Source: Staphylococcus durrellii
GTDB taxonomy: Bacteria; Bacillota; Bacilli; Staphylococcales; Staphylococcaceae
Direction: 5' to 3'
DNA: 64,000 nt
Assembly: GCF_015594545.1 (NCBI RefSeq)
Contig: NZ_JADIIO010000001.1
Coordinates: forward strand, 682,001 to 746,000
Shown in pieces: positions 1 through 12,483 of this stretch. Below the pieces are notes generated by a model. It searched no databases. It was not told the origin of the DNA and was given only the letters and a program-made list of their open reading frames with translations. The position numbers were made by a program, and so were the translations under genes. Numbering within the stretch: position 1 is the first letter of the stretch; each line of letters begins with the position of its first letter.

Positions 1-178
<178 letters not shown>

Positions 179-204
179 TAGAAAAATTAGGAGGTGGACT
201 TTCG

Positions 205-867
205 ATGACCAAAGGAATCTTAGGAAGAAAAATCGGGATGACACAAGTGTTCGGAGAGAACGGTGAATTAATCCCAGTAACTGTAGTAGAAGCAGGCCAA
301 AACGTTGTATTACAAAAGAAAACTGAAGAAGTTGATGGATACAACGCAATTCAAGTAGGCTTTGAAGATAAAAAAGCTTACAAGAAAAATAGTAAAACTA
401 ATAAATATGCTAGCAAACCAGCTGAAGGTCATGCTAAAAAAGCTGACACAGCACCTAAGCGCTTCATTCGTGAATTCAGAAACGTTAACGTTGATGAATA
501 CGAAGTAGGTCAAGAAGTCTCAGTTGATAAATTTGGAACTGGCGACATCATTGATGTTACAGGCGTATCTAAAGGTAAAGGTTTCCAAGGCGCAATTAAA
601 CGTCATGGACAAGCACGTGGACCAATGGCTCACGGTTCTCATTTCCACAGAGCACCAGGTTCAATAGGTATGGCTTCAGACGCATCAAGAGTGTTCAAAG
701 GTCAAAAAATGCCAGGACGTATGGGTGGAAATACTGTTACAGTACAAAACTTAGAAGTCGTTCAAGTAGACACTGATAATAATGTAATTTTAGTAAAAGG
801 TAACGTACCTGGACCTAAAAAAGGATTATTAGAAATCTCAACTTCAATAAAACAAGGTAATAAATAA
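205..867 (+). CDS. rplC: 50S ribosomal protein L3
   Basis: Full-length L3 (220 residues), an early assembly protein that binds the 3' domain of 23S rRNA. The conserved loop that reaches toward the peptidyl transferase centre is visible around residues 130-155 ([19 protein letters not shown]). Changes in this loop are known from linezolid and pleuromutilin resistance in staphylococci; no obvious aberration is seen here. The ATG is preceded by GGAGGTGG. Second gene of the S10 operon. Confidence 0.97.
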   Translation: MTKGILGRKIGMTQVFGENGELIPVTVVEAGQNVVLQKKTEEVDGYNAIQVGFEDKKAYKKNSKTNKYASKPAEGHAKKADTAPKRFIREFRNVNVDEYEVGQEVSVDKFGTGDIIDVTGVSKGKGFQGAIKRHGQARGPMAHGSHFHRAPGSIGMASDASRVFKGQKMPGRMGGNTVTVQNLEVVQVDTDNNVILVKGNVPGPKKGLLEISTSIKQGNK

Positions 868-893
868 TAAATCACGAAAGGAGGAAAAGCATA

Positions 894-1517
894 ATGGCTA
901 ATTATGATGTATTAAAAGTAGACGGAACTAAATCAGGTTCAGTTGAATTAAATGATGCAGTTTTTGCAATTGAACCAAACAAAGACGTTCTATTTGAAGC
1001 AATCACTTTACAACGTGCTTCATTACGCCAAGGTACTCATGCTGTTAAGAATCGTTCAGCAGTACGTGGTGGTGGACGTAAACCATGGAGACAAAAAGGT
1101 ACTGGACGTGCGCGTCAAGGTACAATTCGTGCGCCACAATGGCGCGGTGGTGGTATCGTATTCGGACCAACACCTAGAAGTTATGCTTATAAAATGCCTA
1201 AGAAAATGCGTCGTTTAGCTTTACGTTCAGCATTATCTTATAAAGTTCAAGAAAGTGCTTTAACAGTTGTAGATGCGTTCCAATTAGACGCACCAAAAAC
1301 TAAAGAATTTAAAGTTGCGCTTTCTAACTTAAAACAACCTAAAAAAGTATTAGTAGTTACAGATTCAGAAGATGTAAATGTTGAATTATCAGCTCGTAAC
1401 ATCCCTGGAGTTCAAGTTTCTACAGCTCAAGGGTTAAACGTATTAGACATAACAAGCGCTGACAGTGTAGTAATTACAGAATCAGCTGCTAAAAAAGTTG
1501 AGGAGGTGCTCGGATAA
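894..1517 (+). CDS. rplD: 50S ribosomal protein L4
   Basis: L4 (207 residues) binds 23S rRNA domain I and lines the peptide exit tunnel. The glycine- and arginine-rich extended loop that enters the tunnel is visible at about residues 60-90 ([18 protein letters not shown]). The start follows AAAGGAGG. Its last base is the first base of rplW (stop and start overlap as TAATG), which suggests translational coupling. In some bacteria L4 represses its own operon; no such leader can be judged here because the operon start is outside the window. Confidence 0.97.
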   Translation: MANYDVLKVDGTKSGSVELNDAVFAIEPNKDVLFEAITLQRASLRQGTHAVKNRSAVRGGGRKPWRQKGTGRARQGTIRAPQWRGGGIVFGPTPRSYAYKMPKKMRRLALRSALSYKVQESALTVVDAFQLDAPKTKEFKVALSNLKQPKKVLVVTDSEDVNVELSARNIPGVQVSTAQGLNVLDITSADSVVITESAAKKVEEVLG

Positions 1518-1792
1518 TGGAAGCAAGAGACGTTCTTAAGCGCCCCGTAATTACTGAAAAATCATCAGCTGCTATGGCTGAAGATAAATATACTTTCGAC
1601 GTAGATACTCGTGCTAACAAAACACAAGTTAAAATCGCAGTTGAAGAAATCTTTGATGTAAAAGTTGATAATGTTAACATCATCAACTACAAACCTAAGA
1701 AAAAACGTATGGGCCGTTACCAAGGCTATACAAAAAAAAGACGCGTAGCAATAGTGAAATTAAAAGAAGGATCTATCGATCTATTCAACTAA
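1517..1792 (+). CDS. rplW: 50S ribosomal protein L23
   Basis: L23 (91 residues) lies at the exit of the peptide tunnel, where trigger factor and SRP dock. It begins [16 protein letters not shown], the usual L23 N-terminus. The ATG overlaps the rplD stop by one base, and its binding site GAGGAGG lies inside the rplD coding end. Confidence 0.97.
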   Translation: MEARDVLKRPVITEKSSAAMAEDKYTFDVDTRANKTQVKIAVEEIFDVKVDNVNIINYKPKKKRMGRYQGYTKKRRVAIVKLKEGSIDLFN

Positions 1793-1822
1793 AATAAATT
1801 ACCAATAAGGAGGTAAGCGACA

Positions 1823-2659
1823 ATGGCTCTAAAAAAATATAAGCCAATTACAAATGGTCGTCGTAATATGACTACGTTAGATTTCGCTGAAATCACGAAA
1901 ACTACACCTGAAAAGTCATTATTACAACCGCTACCGAAAAAAGCGGGACGTAACAACCAAGGTAAATTGACAGTTCGCCACCACGGTGGAGGACACAAAC
2001 GTCAATACCGTGTTATTGATTTTAAACGTAATAAAGATGGAATTGCTGCTAAAGTTGATTCAATCCAATACGATCCAAACCGTTCAGCTAACATTGCTTT
2101 ACTAATATATGCTGATGGTGAAAAACGTTACATCATTGCTCCTAAAAACCTACAAGTAGGTCAAGTATTAGAGAGTGGTGAATCTGCGGATATTAAAGTA
2201 GGTAACTCTTTACCACTTCAATTCATCCCAGTTGGTACAGTAATTCATAATATAGAGTTAAAACCTGGTAAAGGTGGACAACTTGCTCGTTCTGCTGGTG
2301 CAAGTGCTCAAGTACTTGGTAAAGAAGGTAAATATGTATTAATCAGATTGAGATCTGGTGAAGTTCGTATGATTCTTTCTACTTGCCGTGCTACGATTGG
2401 TCAAGTTGGTAACATCCAACATGAACTTGTAAACGTTGGTAAAGCAGGACGCTCAAGATGGAAAGGCGTTCGCCCAACTGTTCGTGGTTCTGTAATGAAC
2501 CCTAACGATCACCCACACGGTGGTGGTGAAGGTCGTGCTCCTATCGGTAGACCATCTCCAATGTCACCATGGGGTAAACCTACGCTTGGTAAGAAAACAC
2601 GTCGTGGTAAGAAATCATCAGATAAACTTATTGTACGTGGACGTAAGAAGAAAAAATAA
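1823..2659 (+). CDS. rplB: 50S ribosomal protein L2
   Basis: L2 (278 residues) is needed for subunit association and peptidyl transfer. The C-terminal signature [20 protein letters not shown], which includes the conserved histidine near the catalytic centre, is intact, and the protein ends in the usual basic tail (VRGRKKKK). The start follows AAGGAGGT. The 67-base gap to rpsS is longer than most in this operon. Confidence 0.97.
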   Translation: MALKKYKPITNGRRNMTTLDFAEITKTTPEKSLLQPLPKKAGRNNQGKLTVRHHGGGHKRQYRVIDFKRNKDGIAAKVDSIQYDPNRSANIALLIYADGEKRYIIAPKNLQVGQVLESGESADIKVGNSLPLQFIPVGTVIHNIELKPGKGGQLARSAGASAQVLGKEGKYVLIRLRSGEVRMILSTCRATIGQVGNIQHELVNVGKAGRSRWKGVRPTVRGSVMNPNDHPHGGGEGRAPIGRPSPMSPWGKPTLGKKTRRGKKSSDKLIVRGRKKKK

Positions 2660-2726
2660 TAACAACAACTTATTGGAGTGTGCGGCTTAACCGCTGCACG
2701 CGCTAAATAAGAAGGGAGGCGCCACA

Positions 2727-3005
2727 ATGGCTCGTAGTATTAAAAAAGGACCTTTCGTCGATGATCATTTAATGAAAAAAGTCGAAGCTCAAGGCGAAAG
2801 CGAAAAAAAACAAGTAATAAAAACTTGGTCACGTCGTTCAACTGTATTCCCTAACTTCATCGGTCACACTTTCGCAGTATACGATGGACGTAAACATGTA
2901 CCTGTATTCGTTACAGAAGATATGGTTGGTCACAAATTAGGTGAATTCGCTCCAACTCGTACATTCAAAGGACACGCTGCTGACGACAAAAAAACAAGAA
3001 GATAA
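2727..3005 (+). CDS. rpsS: 30S ribosomal protein S19
   Basis: S19 (92 residues) forms the S13-S19 pair in the 30S head that contacts A-site tRNA. It starts [18 protein letters not shown] and ends with a basic KKTRR tail, both typical. An AAGGGAGGCG binding site precedes the ATG. The inverted-repeat-like stretch at 2675-2703 (GTGCGGCTTAACCGCTGCACGC) lies in the rplB-rpsS gap; no T-tract follows, so it is not a terminator. Confidence 0.96.
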   Translation: MARSIKKGPFVDDHLMKKVEAQGESEKKQVIKTWSRRSTVFPNFIGHTFAVYDGRKHVPVFVTEDMVGHKLGEFAPTRTFKGHAADDKKTRR

Positions 3006-3033
3006 TTTCTAACAAGTAGAGGAGGAAATCCGA

Positions 3034-3387
3034 ATGGAAGCAAAAGCGGTTGCTAGAACAATAAGAATCGCACCTCGTAAAGTTAGATTGGTATTAGATC
3101 TAATCAGAGGTAAAAACGCTGGAGAAGCTATTGCTATTTTAAAATTAACTAACAAAGCTTCATCACCAGTTGTTGAAAAATTACTAATGTCCGCTTTAGC
3201 AAATGCTGAACATAACTATGACATGAATACTGATGAATTAGTTGTTAAAGAAGCTTATGCTAATGAAGGACCAACATTAAAACGTTTCCGTCCACGTGCA
3301 CAAGGCCGTGCAAGTGCGATTAACAAACGAACAAGCCACATTACAATCGTCGTAAGTGACGGTAAAGAAGAAGCTAAAGAAGCTTAA
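3034..3387 (+). CDS. rplV: 50S ribosomal protein L22
   Basis: L22 (117 residues) spans all 23S domains. Its beta-hairpin lines the exit tunnel near the macrolide site, and the hairpin segment [19 protein letters not shown] is visible at about residues 84-102. The start follows AGGAGGAAA. The C-terminus is acidic (GKEEAKEA), as in other staphylococci. Confidence 0.96.
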   Translation: MEAKAVARTIRIAPRKVRLVLDLIRGKNAGEAIAILKLTNKASSPVVEKLLMSALANAEHNYDMNTDELVVKEAYANEGPTLKRFRPRAQGRASAINKRTSHITIVVSDGKEEAKEA

Positions 3388-3411
3388 TAAATTATTTAAG
3401 GAGGGAATACT

Positions 3412-4068
3412 GTGGGTCAAAAAATTAATCCAATCGGACTTCGTGTCGGTGTAATCCGTGACTGGGAAGCTAAATGGTACGCAGAAAAAGACTTCGCATC
3501 ACTTTTACATGAAGACTTAAAAATCCGTAAATTTATTGATAACGCATTAAAAGAAGCATCAGTTTCTCACGTTGATATTGAACGTGCTGCTAACCGTATC
3601 AACATCGCTATTCATACTGGTAAGCCTGGAATGGTCATTGGTAAAGGCGGTTCAGAAATTGAAAAGCTTCGTAATAAGTTAAATACATTAACAGACAAAA
3701 AAGTACACATTAACGTAATTGAAATTAAAAAGGTTGATTTAGATGCTAAATTAGTAGCTGAAAATATCGCACGTCAATTAGAAAACCGTGCTTCATTCCG
3801 TCGTGTACAAAAACAAGCAATCACTAGAGCTATGAAACTTGGTGCTAAAGGTATCAAAACTCAAGTATCTGGTCGTCTAGGCGGTGCAGACATCGCTCGT
3901 GCTGAACAATATTCAGAAGGAACTGTTCCACTTCATACATTACGTGCTGACATTGGTTACGCACATGCAGAAGCTGACACTACTTACGGTAAATTAGGTG
4001 TCAAAGTATGGATTTATCGTGGAGAAGTTCTTCCTACTACTAAGAACACTAGTGAAGGAGGAAAATAA
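3412..4068 (+). CDS. rpsC: 30S ribosomal protein S3
   Basis: S3 (218 residues) is at the mRNA entry channel. It has an N-terminal KH type 2 domain with the motif [14 protein letters not shown] (about residues 74-87) and the C-terminal S3 domain. It uses a GTG start (GTGGGTCAAAAA) placed correctly after AAGGAGGGA. The gene ends two bases before rplP. Confidence 0.97.
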   Translation: MGQKINPIGLRVGVIRDWEAKWYAEKDFASLLHEDLKIRKFIDNALKEASVSHVDIERAANRINIAIHTGKPGMVIGKGGSEIEKLRNKLNTLTDKKVHINVIEIKKVDLDAKLVAENIARQLENRASFRRVQKQAITRAMKLGAKGIKTQVSGRLGGADIARAEQYSEGTVPLHTLRADIGYAHAEADTTYGKLGVKVWIYRGEVLPTTKNTSEGGK

Positions 4069-4070
4069 TA

Positions 4071-4505
4071 ATGTTACTACCAAAACGTGTAAAATATCGT
4101 CGTCAACATCGTCCTAAAACAACTGGTCGTTCTAAAGGCGGTAATTATGTAACATTTGGTGAGTATGGTTTACAAGCAACTACAACGTCTTGGATCACAT
4201 CTCGTCAAATCGAATCAGCTCGTATTGCTATGACACGTTACATGAAACGTGGCGGGAAAGTTTGGATTAAAATCTTCCCACATACACCATATACTAAAAA
4301 ACCTTTAGAAGTACGTATGGGTGCCGGTAAAGGTGCTGTTGAAGGCTGGGTTGCAGTAGCAAAACCAGGTAGAATTTTATTTGAAATCGCAGGCGTTAAC
4401 GAAGAAGTTGCGCGTGAAGCATTACGTTTAGCAAGTCACAAACTTCCTGTTAAGACTAAGTTTGTAAAACGTGAAGAATTGGGTGGTGAAACAAATGAAA
4501 GCTAA
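4071..4505 (+). CDS. rplP: 50S ribosomal protein L16
   Basis: L16 (144 residues) helps organise the A-site side of the 50S subunit. It begins [15 protein letters not shown] and contains the core [19 protein letters not shown]. The binding site GAAGGAGGAAAA lies inside the rpsC end. The 3' end overlaps rpmC by 11 bases. Confidence 0.97.
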   Translation: MLLPKRVKYRRQHRPKTTGRSKGGNYVTFGEYGLQATTTSWITSRQIESARIAMTRYMKRGGKVWIKIFPHTPYTKKPLEVRMGAGKGAVEGWVAVAKPGRILFEIAGVNEEVAREALRLASHKLPVKTKFVKREELGGETNES

Positions 4506-4704
4506 GGAAATTAGAGACTTAACCACTTCAGAAATCGAAGAACAAATTAAATCTTCAAAAGAAGAGCTTTTTAACCTACGCTTTCAGTTAGCTACAGGTC
4601 AATTAGAGGAAACTGCACGTATTCGCACAGTAAGAAAAACGATTGCACGTCTAAAAACTGTTGCTCGTGAAAGAGAAATTGAACAAGGTAAAGCTAATCA
4701 ATAA
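4495..4704 (+). CDS. rpmC: 50S ribosomal protein L29
   Basis: L29 (69 residues) is a two-helix protein beside L23 at the tunnel exit. I chose ATG 4495 ([10 protein letters not shown]), the universal L29 start. The frame is open eight codons further upstream, but those residues do not match the family and lie inside rplP. The binding site is GGTGGTGAA at the rplP end, and the 11-base overlap implies coupled translation. Confidence 0.95.
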   Translation: MKAKEIRDLTTSEIEEQIKSSKEELFNLRFQLATGQLEETARIRTVRKTIARLKTVAREREIEQGKANQ

Positions 4705-4729
4705 TTAATCGAAAGAGGAGGTTACAAAA

Positions 4730-4993
4730 GTGAGCGAAAGAAATGATCGTAAAGTTTATGTAGGTAGAGTCGTTTCAGATAAAATGGACAAAACTGTAAC
4801 TGTACTTGTTGAAACATACAAAACACACAAATTGTACGGTAAACGAGTAAAATACTCTAAAAAATACAAAACTCATGATGAAAACAACTCAGCTAAGTTA
4901 GGGGACATCGTTAAGATTCAAGAAACTCGTCCTTTATCAGCTTCTAAACGTTTCCGTTTAGTTGAAATTGTTGAAGAATCAGTAATCATATAA
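4730..4993 (+). CDS. rpsQ: 30S ribosomal protein S17
   Basis: S17 (87 residues) is a primary 16S-binding OB-fold protein. It opens with [20 protein letters not shown] and holds the family segment [12 protein letters not shown] start preceded by AGAGGAGGT. Confidence 0.96.
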   Translation: MSERNDRKVYVGRVVSDKMDKTVTVLVETYKTHKLYGKRVKYSKKYKTHDENNSAKLGDIVKIQETRPLSASKRFRLVEIVEESVII

Positions 4994-5020
4994 TACACAA
5001 TATAGATAAAGGAGGTTTAA

Positions 5021-5392
<372 letters not shown>

Positions 5393-5427
5393 TAATTATT
5401 AATAAAAAGCTTAAGGAGGTGCCACGC

Positions 5428-5745
5428 ATGCATATCAAAAAAGGTGACAACGTAAAAGTTATCGCAGGTAAAGACAAAGGTAAAGAAGGTAAAGTTGTTT
5501 CTACTGAACCTAAAAAAGACCGCGTCGTTGTGGAAGGTGTTAATGTAATCAAAAAACATCAAAAACCAACTCAATTTAATCCTGAAGGTGGAATCTTAGA
5601 AACAGAGGCAGCAATCCATGTTTCTAACGTACAATTATTGGACCCTAAAACGAATGAACCAACTCGTGTTGGATATAAATTCGAAGATGGCAAAAAAGTT
5701 CGTATCGCTAAAAAATCTGGCGAAGAAATTAAATCTAATAATTAA
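5428..5745 (+). CDS. rplX: 50S ribosomal protein L24
   Basis: L24 (105 residues) is an assembly initiator with an N-terminal KOW motif ([20 protein letters not shown]). I chose ATG 5428: the in-frame GTG at 5419 lies within the AAGGAGGTG binding site itself and would add the non-family residues MPR. The C-terminus [13 protein letters not shown] tail is normal for staphylococci. Confidence 0.95.
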   Translation: MHIKKGDNVKVIAGKDKGKEGKVVSTEPKKDRVVVEGVNVIKKHQKPTQFNPEGGILETEAAIHVSNVQLLDPKTNEPTRVGYKFEDGKKVRIAKKSGEEIKSNN

Positions 5746-5770
5746 TAACTAGTTGAAAGGAGGATCCACT

Positions 5771-6310
5771 TTGAACCGTTTAAAAGAAAAATTCAACTCT
5801 GAAGTTTCTGAAAGCTTAGTTAAGAAATTTAATTATAGTTCAGTAATGGAAGTGCCAAAAATTGAAAAAATCGTTGTAAATATGGGTGTAGGTGATGCAG
5901 TTCAAAACTCTAAAGTGTTAGATAACGCTGTTGAAGAGTTAGAATTAATCACTGGTCAAAAACCATTAGTTACAAAAGCTAAAAAATCTGTTGCAACTTT
6001 CCGTTTACGTGAAGGTATGCCAATCGGAGCTAAAGTTACATTACGCGGCGAAAGAATGTATGATTTCTTAGATAAATTAATCGCTGTATCTTTACCACGT
6101 GTACGTGACTTCCGTGGTGTTTCTAAAACAGCATTTGATGGAAGAGGTAATTATACTTTAGGTGTTAAAGAACAATTAATTTTCCCTGAAATTGACTACG
6201 ACAAAGTATCAAAAGTACGCGGAATGGATATCGTTATCGTTACTACTGCTAACACTGACGAGGAAGCTCGTGAATTGTTATCACAATTCGGTATGCCATT
6301 TCAAAAATAA
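5771..6310 (+). CDS. rplE: 50S ribosomal protein L5
   Basis: L5 (179 residues) carries 5S rRNA into the central protuberance. I chose TTG 5771 (giving MNRLKEKF), which sits seven bases after AAAGGAGG. The ATG-less extension further upstream would place the start inside the binding site. It contains the P-site loop ([15 protein letters not shown]) and ends FGMPFQK. Confidence 0.94.
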   Translation: MNRLKEKFNSEVSESLVKKFNYSSVMEVPKIEKIVVNMGVGDAVQNSKVLDNAVEELELITGQKPLVTKAKKSVATFRLREGMPIGAKVTLRGERMYDFLDKLIAVSLPRVRDFRGVSKTAFDGRGNYTLGVKEQLIFPEIDYDKVSKVRGMDIVIVTTANTDEEARELLSQFGMPFQK

Positions 6311-6332
6311 TCTCTAAAAGGAGGCTAATTAA

Positions 6333-6518
6333 GTGGCTAAAAGTTCAATGGTTGCTAAGCAACAAAAAAAACAAAAGTTCCAAGTACGTGAATATACTCG
6401 TTGTGAACGTTGTGGTCGTCCACATTCTGTATATCGTAAATTCAAATTATGCCGTATTTGTTTCCGTGAATTAGCTTATAAAGGCCAAATTCCTGGCGTT
6501 CGTAAAGCTAGCTGGTAA
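6333..6518 (+). CDS. rpsN: 30S ribosomal protein S14, zinc-binding type Z
   Basis: Short S14 (61 residues) of the zinc-ribbon class, with the two knuckles CERCG and CRICF (four cysteines). Staphylococci usually carry a second, zinc-independent S14 elsewhere; it is not in this window. GTG start after AAAGGAGGC. Because it holds zinc, this copy is the one expected when zinc is plentiful (family knowledge). Confidence 0.96.
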   Translation: MAKSSMVAKQQKKQKFQVREYTRCERCGRPHSVYRKFKLCRICFRELAYKGQIPGVRKASW

Positions 6519-6548
6519 TAAAAAGAGTATGAAAGGAGGCAACAATCA

Positions 6549-6947
6549 ATGACATTATCAGATCCAATTGCAGATATGCTAACTCGTGTAAGAAATGCTA
6601 ACATGGTTCGTCACGATAAATTAGAATTCCCTGCATCTAACATTAAAAAAGAAATTGCCGAAATCTTAAAAAGTGAAGGTTTCGTAAAAAACGTTGAATT
6701 TGTAGAAGACGATAAACAAGGTGTAATCCGTTTATTCCTTAAATATGGTCAAAACAATGAGCGTGTTATCACTGGATTAAAACGTATCTCTAAACCAGGT
6801 TTACGTGTATATGCTAAAGCTAATGAAGTACCAAAAGTACTTAATGGATTAGGTATCGCTTTAGTATCAACTTCTGAAGGTGTAATCACTGACAAAGAAG
6901 CTAGAAAGCGTAATATCGGTGGAGAAATCTTAGCTTACGTTTGGTAA
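6549..6947 (+). CDS. rpsH: 30S ribosomal protein S8
   Basis: S8 (132 residues) binds the central domain of 16S rRNA and in many bacteria represses the spc operon by binding its mRNA. It starts [17 protein letters not shown] and ends GGEILAYVW, both conserved. AAAGGAGGC precedes the ATG. Confidence 0.96.
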   Translation: MTLSDPIADMLTRVRNANMVRHDKLEFPASNIKKEIAEILKSEGFVKNVEFVEDDKQGVIRLFLKYGQNNERVITGLKRISKPGLRVYAKANEVPKVLNGLGIALVSTSEGVITDKEARKRNIGGEILAYVW

Positions 6948-6971
6948 TAATAAATAAGGAGGTGCGATAAC

Positions 6972-7508
6972 ATGAGTCGTGTTGGTAAAAAAATTATTGA
7001 CATTCCAAGTGACGTAACAGTTAGTTTTGATGGTAATACAGTAACTGTTAAAGGTCCTAAAGGTGAATTATCAAAAACATTAAATGAAAGAATGACATAT
7101 AAACAAGACGAAAACACATTAGAAGTTGTAAGACCTACTGATTCTAAAGATGATAGAACAGTACATGGTACAACTCGTGCTTTAATCAATAATATGATTC
7201 TTGGTGTTTCTCAAGGTTTCCAAAAAACTCTTGAACTTGTTGGTGTTGGTTACCGTGCTCAAATGCAAGGTAATGACTTAGTACTTAACGTTGGTTATTC
7301 TCACCCAGTAGAAGTTAAAGCTGAAGATGGTATTACTTTCGCTGTTGAGAAAAATACAACTGTAACAGTTTCAGGTGTATCTAAAGAACAAGTTGGAGCT
7401 ATTGCTTCAAACATCCGTTCAACTAGACCTCCAGAACCTTATAAAGGTAAAGGAATTCGTTACCAAGGTGAATACGTTCGCCGTAAAGAAGGTAAAACTG
7501 GTAAATAA
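6972..7508 (+). CDS. rplF: 50S ribosomal protein L6
   Basis: L6 (178 residues) has two repeated domains and binds near the GTPase centre. The C-terminal rRNA-binding segment [31 protein letters not shown] tail is visible at residues 152-178 (key residues [11 protein letters not shown]). AAGGAGGTG precedes the ATG. Confidence 0.96.
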   Translation: MSRVGKKIIDIPSDVTVSFDGNTVTVKGPKGELSKTLNERMTYKQDENTLEVVRPTDSKDDRTVHGTTRALINNMILGVSQGFQKTLELVGVGYRAQMQGNDLVLNVGYSHPVEVKAEDGITFAVEKNTTVTVSGVSKEQVGAIASNIRSTRPPEPYKGKGIRYQGEYVRRKEGKTGK

Positions 7509-7539
7509 TAAATAACTCTCTATAGAAAGGAGTATTGCA

Positions 7540-7902
7540 ATGATCAGCAAAATTGATAAAAACAAAGTACGTTTAAAAAGACATGCGCGTGTCCGTACTA
7601 AATTATCTGGCACAGCTGAAAAACCACGTTTAAATGTTTATCGTTCAAACAAGCACATCTATGCTCAAATCATCGATGACGTTAAAGGTGAAACTTTAGC
7701 TCAAGCCTCAACTCAAGACAAAGATATCGCTTCAGAATCAACTACAAAAGTTGATTTATCTGCTAAAGTAGGCGCATCAATCGCTAAAAAAGCAAATGAT
7801 AAAGGTGTAACTTCAATCGTATTTGACCGTGGAGGATATTTATATCATGGTCGTATTAAAGCGTTAGCTGAAGCAGCTCGCGAAAATGGTTTAGAATTTT
7901 AA
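7540..7902 (+). CDS. rplR: 50S ribosomal protein L18
   Basis: L18 (120 residues) binds 5S rRNA together with L5. The basic N-terminus ([14 protein letters not shown]) and the motif [21 protein letters not shown] are intact, ending GLEF. AGAAAGGAG precedes the ATG. Confidence 0.96.
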   Translation: MISKIDKNKVRLKRHARVRTKLSGTAEKPRLNVYRSNKHIYAQIIDDVKGETLAQASTQDKDIASESTTKVDLSAKVGASIAKKANDKGVTSIVFDRGGYLYHGRIKALAEAARENGLEF

Positions 7903-7923
7903 TTTAAAGGAGGGACAAATTAC

Positions 7924-8424
7924 ATGGCTCGTAGAGAAGAAGAAACTAAAGAATTTGAAGAACGCGTTGTTACAATCAATCGTGTTGCAAAAGTTGTTAA
8001 AGGTGGACGTCGTTTCCGTTTCACTGCTTTAGTAGTAGTAGGAGATAAGAACGGTCGTGTTGGCTTTGGTACTGGTAAAGCTCAAGAAGTTCCAGAAGCA
8101 ATCAAAAAAGCTGTTGAAGCAGCGAAAAAAGATTTAGTTGTTGTACCACGTGTTGAAGGTACTACTCCTCATACAGTTACTGGACGCTTCAGTTCAGGTA
8201 GCGTATTCATGAAACCAGCTGCACCTGGTACAGGTGTTATCGCAGGTGGCCCAGTTCGTGCTGTCCTAGAATTAGCTGGTATTACTGACATTTTAAGTAA
8301 ATCATTAGGATCTAATACTCCAATCAATATGGTTCGTGCAACTATAAATGGATTAAAAAATCTTAAAAATGCTGAAGAAGTTGCGAAATTACGTGGCAAA
8401 TCAGTTGAAGAATTATATAATTAA
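7924..8424 (+). CDS. rpsE: 30S ribosomal protein S5
   Basis: S5 (166 residues) affects decoding fidelity. It has the N-terminal double-stranded RNA-binding fold ([20 protein letters not shown]) and a C-terminal S5 domain. The loop at about residues 19-30, where spectinomycin resistance arises in other bacteria, reads as wild type. AAAGGAGGG precedes the ATG. rpmD follows after 14 bases. Confidence 0.97.
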   Translation: MARREEETKEFEERVVTINRVAKVVKGGRRFRFTALVVVGDKNGRVGFGTGKAQEVPEAIKKAVEAAKKDLVVVPRVEGTTPHTVTGRFSSGSVFMKPAAPGTGVIAGGPVRAVLELAGITDILSKSLGSNTPINMVRATINGLKNLKNAEEVAKLRGKSVEELYN

Positions 8425-8438
8425 GGAGGGAAAGAGTT

Positions 8439-8618
8439 ATGGCTAAATTACAAATTACCCTCACTCGTAGTGTTATTGGTCGTCCTGAAACACAACGTAA
8501 AACTGTTGAAGCTTTAGGTTTGAAAAAAACTAATTCTTCAGTAGTTGTTGAAGATAACCCTGCAATCCGTGGGCAAATCAACAAAGTAAGTCACTTATTG
8601 ACTATAGAAGAAAAATAA
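8439..8618 (+). CDS. rpmD: 50S ribosomal protein L30
   Basis: Small gene of 59 codons, starting [16 protein letters not shown] and ending HLLTIEEK, which I translated directly. It matches L30, a non-essential protein of the 50S subunit found here in nearly all spc operons. AAGGAGGGA precedes the ATG and rplO follows after 16 bases. Confidence 0.94.
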   Translation: MAKLQITLTRSVIGRPETQRKTVEALGLKKTNSSVVVEDNPAIRGQINKVSHLLTIEEK

Positions 8619-8634
8619 TTAAGGAGGTGCCGAA

Positions 8635-9075
8635 ATGAAATTACATGAGTTAAAACCAGCTGAAGGTTCACGTAAAGAACGTAACCGTGTTGGCCGTGGT
8701 GCGGCTACAGGTAATGGTAAAACAAGTGGACGTGGACAAAAAGGCCAAAAAGCACGTTCAGGTGGTAAAGTAAGACCGGGATTTGAAGGTGGTCAATTAC
8801 CTTTATTCCGTCGTTTACCAAAACGTGGTTTCACTAACATTAACCGTAAAGAATATGCTATTGTTAATTTAGACCAACTTAATAAATTTGAAGATGGTAC
8901 TGAAGTAACTCCAGCTTTATTAGTAGAATATGGTGTAGTTAAAAGTGAAAAATCTGGTATTAAAGTATTAGGTAATGGTTCACTAGAGAAAAAATTAACA
9001 GTAAAAGCTCATAAATTCTCTGCTTCTGCAGCAGACGCTATTGATGCAAAAGGTGGAGCACACGAGGTGATCTAA
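8635..9075 (+). CDS. rplO: 50S ribosomal protein L15
   Basis: L15 (146 residues) is a late-assembly protein. It starts [20 protein letters not shown] and has the glycine- and basic-rich N-terminal extension ([17 protein letters not shown]). AAGGAGGTG precedes the ATG. Its stop overlaps the secY start by one base (TAATG), coupling the two. Confidence 0.96.
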   Translation: MKLHELKPAEGSRKERNRVGRGAATGNGKTSGRGQKGQKARSGGKVRPGFEGGQLPLFRRLPKRGFTNINRKEYAIVNLDQLNKFEDGTEVTPALLVEYGVVKSEKSGIKVLGNGSLEKKLTVKAHKFSASAADAIDAKGGAHEVI

Positions 9076-10367
9076 TGATTCAAACGCTTGTGAGCTTCTT
9101 TAAAACTAGAGAAGTTCGTAACAAGATCTTTTTTACACTCGCAATGTTAGTTATTTTCAAGATAGGTACTTATATTCCAGCACCTGGCGTAAATCCAGCT
9201 GCCTTTGACAGTCATCAAGGTTCTCAAGGTGTCACTGATTTGTTAAATACATTCGGTGGGGGAGCCTTGAAAAACTTTTCAATCTTTGCAATGGGAATAA
9301 TGCCATACATTACTGCGTCTATCGTAATGCAGTTATTGCAAATGGATATTGTTCCGAAATTCACAGAATGGGCAAAACAGGGTGAAGCAGGTAGGAAAAA
9401 GCTTAATAATTTTACACGTTATTTTGCTATCATTCTTGCCTTCATTCAATCAATAGGTATGGCTTTCCAATTTAACAACTACTTAAAAGGTCAATTGATC
9501 ATGGATCAATCAATCTTTAGTTATTTGTTAATTGCAGTTGTCTTAACTTCAGGCACAGCGTTCCTAATTTGGTTAGGTGAGCAAATAACACAATTTGGTG
9601 TTGGTAATGGAATTTCAATTATTATCTTTGCAGGTATTCTATCTACGCTTCCGTCATCATTAATTCAATTTTACCAACAAGCATTTGTTGGACAAGACGA
9701 TGTTACTTTAGCTTGGCTAAAAGTAATTGGAATTATTATCGGAATGATATTACTAACTATTGGTGCTATTTACGTATTACAAGCAATTCGTAAAATACCA
9801 ATTCAATATGCAAAGAAACAAACAGCACAACAACTAGGTTCTCAAGCAACGTATTTACCATTAAAAGTTAACTCAGCAGGTGTTATTCCTGTTATCTTTT
9901 CAATGGCGTTCTTTTTATTACCTAGAACGTTGACATTATTTTTCCCTGATGCAGGTTGGGCACAAAAAGTATCAGATGCGGCTAACCCGTCAAATAACAT
10001 TGGAATGATTGTGTATGTAGTATTAATTATTGCATTCGCATATTTCTATGCTTTTGTACAAGTTAACCCAGAAAAAATGGCTGATAATCTTAAAAAACAA
10101 GGCAGTTACGTTCCAGGAATTAGACCTGGAGAACAAACAAAAAAATATATTACTAGAGTACTCTATCGATTAACATTCGTTGGATCGATCTTCTTAGCTG
10201 TTATTGCTATTTTGCCAATTATTGCGACTAAAGTAATGAATTTACCTCAATCAATTCAGGTTGGTGGTACAAGTTTACTTATCGTTATTGGTGTAGCTAT
10301 TGAAACGATGAAGAGCCTTGAAGCTCAAGTGAGCCAGAAGGAATATAGAGGCTTTGGTGGTAGATAA
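9075..10367 (+). CDS. secY: Protein translocase channel subunit SecY
   Basis: SecY (430 residues) is the ten-helix membrane channel that exports unfolded proteins with SecE, SecG and SecA. Signature segments are [10 protein letters not shown] after helix 1, the plug region, and [12 protein letters not shown], plus the C-terminal cytoplasmic SecA-binding loop ([20 protein letters not shown]). Staphylococci may carry a second, accessory SecY2; this one sits in the spc operon and is the housekeeping copy. Its binding site CGAGGTGA is inside the end of rplO. Confidence 0.97.
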   Translation: MIQTLVSFFKTREVRNKIFFTLAMLVIFKIGTYIPAPGVNPAAFDSHQGSQGVTDLLNTFGGGALKNFSIFAMGIMPYITASIVMQLLQMDIVPKFTEWAKQGEAGRKKLNNFTRYFAIILAFIQSIGMAFQFNNYLKGQLIMDQSIFSYLLIAVVLTSGTAFLIWLGEQITQFGVGNGISIIIFAGILSTLPSSLIQFYQQAFVGQDDVTLAWLKVIGIIIGMILLTIGAIYVLQAIRKIPIQYAKKQTAQQLGSQATYLPLKVNSAGVIPVIFSMAFFLLPRTLTLFFPDAGWAQKVSDAANPSNNIGMIVYVVLIIAFAYFYAFVQVNPEKMADNLKKQGSYVPGIRPGEQTKKYITRVLYRLTFVGSIFLAVIAILPIIATKVMNLPQSIQVGGTSLLIVIGVAIETMKSLEAQVSQKEYRGFGGR

Positions 10368-10374
10368 ATTGTAG

Positions 10375-11037
<663 letters not shown>

Positions 11038-11242
11038 TATTAACTTTATACGGTCTATGTATTGCAGTCATCCTATTTGAGTAAGTATCTACGTATTGAA
11101 AAAATAAAATAATTTAAGAGTGACATATAGCGTAAGTAATTCTTTTATTTTTGTTGACTTATTAACACGCACTGATAGACACGTATGGTTAAAGTTGATA
11201 AATGACGATAACCAACTATAGTAAAAAGGGGGAAGTTAATAA

Positions 11243-11461
11243 ATGGCTAAACAAGATGTAATTGAATTAGAAGGTACTGTATTAGATACTTTACCAAATG
11301 CTATGTTTAAAGTAGAATTAGAAAATGGTCACGAGATTTTGGCACACGTTAGTGGTAAAATCAGAATGAATTATATCCGTATTCTACCTGGCGACAAAGT
11401 AACAGTAGAAATGTCTCCGTATGATTTAACTCGCGGAAGAATCACTTATCGTTATAAATAA
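11243..11461 (+). CDS. infA: Translation initiation factor IF-1
   Basis: IF-1 (72 residues) is a single OB-fold protein that blocks the A site during initiation. It starts [19 protein letters not shown] and ends RGRITYRYK, as in all Firmicutes. AAGGGGGAAG lies 12 bases before the ATG. The 205 bases between adk and this gene contain a TTGACT at 11154 but no convincing -10 box, so a separate promoter is only possible. Confidence 0.96.
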
Positions 11462-11480
11462 TCGTCACTCCATAATATAG

Positions 11481-11606
<126 letters not shown>

Positions 11607-11628
11607 TTAAAGAGAGGTGTAAATAAAT

Positions 11629-11994
11629 ATGGCACGTATAGCAGGAGTGGATATTCCACGTGAAAAACGCATCGTTATTTCATTAACATACGTATACGGT
11701 ATCGGTACTACGACAGCTAATAAAATCGTAGAAGAAGCAAATGTTTCAGCTGAAACTCGCGTAAAAGATTTAACAGATGACGAATTAGGTCGTATCCGTG
11801 AAGTAGTAGATAGTTATAAAGTTGAAGGTGACTTACGTCGTGAGCAAAACTTAAACGTTAAACGTTTAATGGAAATTTCATCATACCGTGGAATCCGTCA
11901 TCGTCGTGGTTTACCAGTACGCGGACAAAAAACTAAAAACAATGCACGTACGCGTAAAGGCCCAGTTAAAACTGTAGCTAACAAGAAAAAATAA
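11629..11994 (+). CDS. rpsM: 30S ribosomal protein S13
   Basis: S13 (121 residues) bridges to the 50S subunit (B1a/B1b) and contacts P-site tRNA with its basic tail. It starts [15 protein letters not shown], contains the helix-two-turn-helix, and has the motif [20 protein letters not shown] followed by the basic end. Confidence 0.97.
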   Translation: MARIAGVDIPREKRIVISLTYVYGIGTTTANKIVEEANVSAETRVKDLTDDELGRIREVVDSYKVEGDLRREQNLNVKRLMEISSYRGIRHRRGLPVRGQKTKNNARTRKGPVKTVANKKK

Positions 11995-12017
11995 TAGGTA
12001 AAGGAGGCAAAATTTAA

Positions 12018-12407
12018 ATGGCACGTAAACAAGTATCTCGTAAACGTAGAGTGAAAAAGAATATTGAAAATGGAGTAGCGCATATCCGTTCAACATTCAA
12101 TAATACAATCGTAACAATTACTGACGAATTTGGTAATGCATTATCTTGGTCATCAGCAGGTGCATTAGGATTTAAAGGATCAAAAAAATCTACACCATTC
12201 GCAGCACAAATGGCAGCTGAAACAGCTTCAAAAACAGCTATGGAACATGGTTTGAAATCTGTAGAAGTTACAGTAAAAGGCCCTGGCCCTGGTCGTGAAT
12301 CAGCTATCCGTGCTTTACAATCAGCTGGTTTAGAAGTAACAGCTATCCGTGACGTTACTCCAGTACCACATAATGGTTGTCGTCCACCAAAACGTCGTCG
12401 CGTATAA
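12018..12407 (+). CDS. rpsK: 30S ribosomal protein S11
   Basis: S11 (129 residues) lies on the 30S platform near the anti-Shine-Dalgarno region. It has the usual motifs NNTIVTITD and [16 protein letters not shown] and ends [26 protein letters not shown] precedes the ATG. Confidence 0.97.
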   Translation: MARKQVSRKRRVKKNIENGVAHIRSTFNNTIVTITDEFGNALSWSSAGALGFKGSKKSTPFAAQMAAETASKTAMEHGLKSVEVTVKGPGPGRESAIRALQSAGLEVTAIRDVTPVPHNGCRPPKRRRV

Positions 12408-12483
12408 TTTTATTGATATTGTCACAGGTCACTGAGAAATACAGTATAAATCTAGTCGACGTAGTCAAGGAGGATATTTGCAA

